A model generated the notes under the pieces. The model saw only the letters and a list, made by a program, of their open reading frames with translations. It searched no databases and was not told the origin of the DNA. Both the position numbers and the translations under genes were made by a program. This document shows, piece after piece, positions 5,659 through 7,789 of a stretch of 7,789 bases of DNA (position 1 is its first letter; every line of letters starts with the position of its first letter). The stretch comes from an uncultured cyanobacterium (GTDB taxonomy: Bacteria > Cyanobacteriota > Cyanobacteriia > PCC-6307 > Cyanobiaceae). The stretch covers positions 1-7,789 of the forward strand of contig CAIKWV010000566.1 in NCBI GenBank assembly GCA_903831165.1. Reading direction: 5' to 3'.

Positions 5659-6387
5659 ATGCCCCCAGCGTCCGCCCTTGATCCGGCCGAGCGCATCATC
5701 TTGGCCCTGGACCGGCCCGATGGCGATGCGGCCCTGGCCCTGGTTGTCGCCATCCCGGAGCTGCGCTGGGTGAAGGTGGGCCTGGAGCTGTTCAGCGCCG
5801 CCGGTCCTGCCGTGGTGGCCGAGCTGCGGGATCGGGGCCTGCGGGTGTTCCTCGATCTCAAGTTCCATGACATTCCCGCCACCATGGCCGGCGCCTGCCG
5901 CAGTGCCGCCGGCCTCGGCGCCGAGCTGATCACCGTTCACGCCTGCGCCGGTGGCGAAGCCCTCGCAGCCGCCCAGGCCGGGGCGATCGAGGGGGCCGCG
6001 GCCGCCGCGCTGGAGCCGCCCACCCTGCTGGCGGTCACCGTGCTGACCAGCTGGCCGGCGGAGCGCTTCGCCGCTGAGCTGGCGATCGCCGAGCCAGTGC
6101 CCACCTACGTCAACCGCCTGGCGGCCCTGGCGGCCGGGGCCGGCATCGGCGGCTGCGTTTGCTCGCCCCTGGAGGTGGCGGCCCTGCGCCAGATCCACCC
6201 GGAGCCCTTCCATCTGGTCACCCCCGGCATCCGCCCGGCCGCCAGTTCTGCCGGTGATCAGGCCCGGGTGATGACCCCGGCCCAGGCGATCGCCGCCGGA
6301 TCCAGCCAGCTGGTGATCGGCCGACCGATCAGCGCCGCCGCCGAGCCCGCCGCCGCCTTCGCCGCCTGCTGTCAGGAGCTGGCCTGA
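5659..6387 (+). CDS. pyrF: Orotidine 5'-phosphate decarboxylase
   Basis: This 242-residue enzyme catalyses the last step of de novo UMP synthesis, decarboxylating OMP in the cytoplasm as a dimer. It is a single (beta/alpha)8 barrel of usual bacterial length. Visible active-site residues are Asp18 (ILALDRP), Lys39 (RWVKVGLE), and the catalytic Asp66-x-Lys68-x-x-Asp71 in [13 protein letters not shown]. Also present are His94 (TVHACAGG), the phosphate-binding loop VTPGIRP (187-193) and VIGRPI with Arg222. I chose the ATG at 5659, which leaves a short lead before the first strand; the frame also opens at a TTG at 5635. No strong ribosome binding site is visible. It is followed after 118 bases by the beta-barrel gene on the same strand, probably a separate unit. 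Two HIP1 octamers (6082-6089 and 6286-6293) lie within the gene. Confidence 0.97.
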   Translation: MPPASALDPAERIILALDRPDGDAALALVVAIPELRWVKVGLELFSAAGPAVVAELRDRGLRVFLDLKFHDIPATMAGACRSAAGLGAELITVHACAGGEALAAAQAGAIEGAAAAALEPPTLLAVTVLTSWPAERFAAELAIAEPVPTYVNRLAALAAGAGIGGCVCSPLEVAALRQIHPEPFHLVTPGIRPAASSAGDQARVMTPAQAIAAGSSQLVIGRPISAAAEPAAAFAACCQELA

Positions 6388-6419
6388 ATAAGAAATCGAC
6401 GGGCGCCTCTCCCGGACGT

Positions 6420-6433
6420 CAGCTGGCCAGCTG
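6420..6433. repeat. 14-base perfect palindrome in the pyrF to beta-barrel gap
   Basis: CAGCTGGCCAGCTG is exactly self-complementary, 33 bases after the pyrF stop and 73 bases before the next start codon. It could be an operator or a weak hairpin at the end of the pyrF message; no T-run follows. CCCGGA and TCCGGG flank it and could close a larger stem-loop. Confidence 0.4.
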
Positions 6434-6494
6434 GCCACGGGGCGCTCCGGGTCCAGGGCGCTGGGCTTAGAAGAAACCGCATCGGTTGTGCGGC

Positions 6495-6499
6495 AGGAG
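6495..6499 (+). promoter_or_regulatory. Ribosome binding site that decides the start of the beta-barrel gene
   Basis: AGGAG lies six bases before the ATG at 6506. The GTG at 6488 lies upstream of it and cannot use it, and the ATG at 6614 is too far downstream. This favours 6506, even though it leaves an unusually long lead before the signal-peptide core. The window's other genes mostly lack a strong site, so this one stands out. Confidence 0.65.
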
Positions 6500-6505
6500 C
6501 TGTTG

Positions 6506-7552
6506 ATGGGGAATTCGGGAAAACGGGCTCAGCGTTGTGTTCAAGGCGGGCAGCTTGCACCCTTCCCCATAGCTGGTGGGGACTCTGGCCTGGAGGTCCG
6601 TCCCCGACAGCTGATGGGGGCGGGCCTTGGCCTGGCCACTGCCCTCGCCACGGCGGTCACCTCGACGGCTGTGGCGGCCCCAAGGTCTGCCTTCGCGGCA
6701 TCGGTCACCCCGTCGGCTGGAGCTTCAACAGCCCCGGCTGCAGCGGCCACCCCCGCTTCACCTGTCACCTCGGGGGGCATGGCTGCGGCAGTGCTTGTGG
6801 CAGAAGGCCCCCCAACTCCCCAGACCGCCGCCACTCCCGCCCCCGACGTCCGCAGCGGTCCCTACCTGCGCCTGGGCGCCGGTCTGGACTGGTCCGATCC
6901 GACCAGCTTCCGTGACCAGGGCTCCTGCAGTGCCATCAACCCTCCGGCCCTGTTCGGCTGCGGCGCCGGCCAGAACGGCCGCTCATTGCAGGCGGCGGGT
7001 TCCTTCGGCCAGACCCCCGTGCTCGATGGTGCCCTCGGCTATCGCTTCACCCCCTGGCTGCGGGGCGAGGCGCTGCTGAGCTGGCGGCCCCAGCTGGCCT
7101 ACAGCGGCCAGAGCAACTTCCTGGGGGCCGGTCCCTCCCAGCCCGTCAGCGGCGCGGTCGAGTCGTTGGCGGCCTTCGCCGTCGCCTATGTGGACCTGCC
7201 CCGCATCGCCGGCGTGCGTCCCTTCCTGGGTGCAGGCATCGGCGGCGCCCGCAATCACCTCGATGGGGTCAGCTATCGCTTCCCCTCGATTGCGGCCAAC
7301 GCCAGCACCACCACGGCCAGCGGCAGCAGCAGTGGCTTCGCCTACCTGCTGACGGCCGGCGTGGCGGTGCCCCTGAGTGAGCGGCTCAGCCTCGATCTGG
7401 CTTACCGCTTCAGCGATCTCGGCCAGGTGCGCAGCCGCACCGGCTCGGCCACGATCGTGCGCCCCCGCGGCACCCGCAGCCTCACCATCGCCGGCACCGA
7501 GGCCGATCTCCAGACCCAGGGGCTGCAGGTGAGCCTGCGCTACGCCTTCTGA
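6506..7552 (+). CDS. Exported outer-membrane beta-barrel protein (porin-like, OmpA/OMP_b-brl type)
   Basis: This is a 348-residue protein. A lead of about 36 residues precedes a hydrophobic signal-peptide core (about 38-64, ending near SAFA). Next comes an Ala/Pro/Thr-rich linker to about residue 117 and a beta-barrel domain from GPYLRLGAGLDWS (118) to the end. Alternating hydrophobic strands are visible (GALGYRFTPWLRGEALLSW, FLGAGIGGARN, LSLDLAYRFSDLG, GLQVSLRYAF), and the last residue is Phe, the usual signal for BAM-assisted insertion. Strand number suggests a small barrel of about eight strands rather than a large porin. Cys141 and Cys152 flank a short loop and may form a disulfide. It lacks the SLH domain of the major cyanobacterial porins. 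Start chosen from the ribosome binding site; the ATG at 6614 would give a shorter signal peptide without a basic lead. Its ligand or cargo is unknown. Confidence 0.8.
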   Translation: MGNSGKRAQRCVQGGQLAPFPIAGGDSGLEVRPRQLMGAGLGLATALATAVTSTAVAAPRSAFAASVTPSAGASTAPAAAATPASPVTSGGMAAAVLVAEGPPTPQTAATPAPDVRSGPYLRLGAGLDWSDPTSFRDQGSCSAINPPALFGCGAGQNGRSLQAAGSFGQTPVLDGALGYRFTPWLRGEALLSWRPQLAYSGQSNFLGAGPSQPVSGAVESLAAFAVAYVDLPRIAGVRPFLGAGIGGARNHLDGVSYRFPSIAANASTTTASGSSSGFAYLLTAGVAVPLSERLSLDLAYRFSDLGQVRSRTGSATIVRPRGTRSLTIAGTEADLQTQGLQVSLRYAF

Positions 7553-7655
7553 CGCAGCCGGGGTCCTCTCCCCCCACCACGCTCGCTGTCCTCTGTGTTT
7601 CTGATCCACACCCCGCCCGCGCAGGCGCCCTTGCTGGCCGCGGCGGTGCTCCCGC

Positions 7656-7789
7656 TCACCTGATGGAGCTGGCTGGATCGGAGCTGGAGGGATCGTCACG
7701 AAACCGGATGGCACGGCCTTCGATCGACCGAGACATCCGCTCAGGAACCCAGGATCGCTGTTGCCTGTTGGACAACGGCTCGGACCCGG
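7656..7789 (-). CDS. Possible C-terminal end of an unidentified gene (cut by window edge)
   Basis: A minus-strand frame is open from the right edge for 43 codons to a TGA at 7658-7656, ending RFRDDPSSSDPASSIR, an acidic Ser-rich tail that looks natural. The open length is short enough to be chance. A second minus frame (stop at 7743-7741, ending AVVQQATAILGS) and a plus frame from an ATG at 7663 are also open to the edge. I do not recognise any of them. The remaining bases 7553-7655 show no gene and no T-tailed terminator. Confidence 0.2.
   Translation of the reverse strand, partial: GSEPLSNRQQRSWVPERMSRSIEGRAIRFRDDPSSSDPASSIR
7666..7695. repeat. Imperfect 15-base direct repeat, two adjacent copies
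   Basis: GAGCTGGCTGGATCG is followed immediately by GAGCTGGAGGGATCG, identical at 13 of 15 positions. The unit is a multiple of three, so it would be tolerated in a coding frame. It gives the repeated DPSS/DPAS of the possible minus-strand C-terminus. Probably a local slippage duplication. Confidence 0.5.

Noticed and set aside
5626..6438. Minus-strand open frame of 270 codons opposite pyrF
   Set aside because: Antisense of pyrF, whose catalytic motifs on the plus strand are unambiguous.
6983..7714. Minus-strand open frame of 243 codons opposite the beta-barrel gene
   Set aside because: Shadow frame of Gly/Ala/Gln-rich composition; the plus strand has a ribosome binding site, signal peptide and barrel pattern.

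Overview
The window looks like chromosome of a GC-rich unicellular picocyanobacterium (Cyanobium or freshwater/coastal Synechococcus type). This is an inference from several points. The visible base composition is strongly GC-rich. The left edge carries a group 2 type sigma factor N-terminus. A DUF2214-type membrane protein is present. Two copies of the cyanobacterial HIP1 palindrome GCGATCGC lie inside pyrF. No CRISPR array, transposase, integrase, tRNA or rRNA gene was seen.

Layout, left to right. Positions 1-308 (-) are the N-terminal part of a sigma-70 family factor running off the left edge. A divergent spacer follows. Then come two + strand genes that overlap by one base (TGATG): a four-helix DUF2214-type membrane protein (552-1052) and an exported metzincin-like zinc protease (1052-1921). 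Facing them is a minus-strand zinc uptake operon read as znuA (3736-4830), znuC (2898-3680), znuB (2053-2898). It starts at a 17-base perfect 7-3-7 inverted repeat of the Fur/Zur type at 4845-4861, 14 bases before the znuA start codon. A one-helix small membrane protein (4948-5127, +) diverges from this operator and may share it.

Positions 5128-5658 hold no gene I can name. They do contain a good intrinsic terminator pointing to the minus strand (5150-5178) with no recognised gene to terminate, an 11-pair hairpin (5241-5265) and a short tandem repeat (5397-5424). pyrF (orotidine 5'-phosphate decarboxylase, 5659-6387, +) follows. After it comes an exported outer-membrane beta-barrel protein (6506-7552, +) with a clear ribosome binding site and a terminal phenylalanine. 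The last 237 bases may hold the C-terminal end of another minus-strand gene, but this is weak.

Functionally, the centre of the window is zinc homeostasis. ZnuA is the lipoprotein zinc binder, ZnuB the channel and ZnuC the ATPase, probably repressed when zinc is sufficient. A secreted zinc-dependent protease lies convergently next door. pyrF is pyrimidine housekeeping and the beta-barrel protein is an envelope component. I see no convincing new defence or mobile system. The best leads are the orphan terminator (possible small RNA), the possible Zur control of the small membrane protein, the histidine-free ZnuA loop, and the protease/DUF2214 pair.
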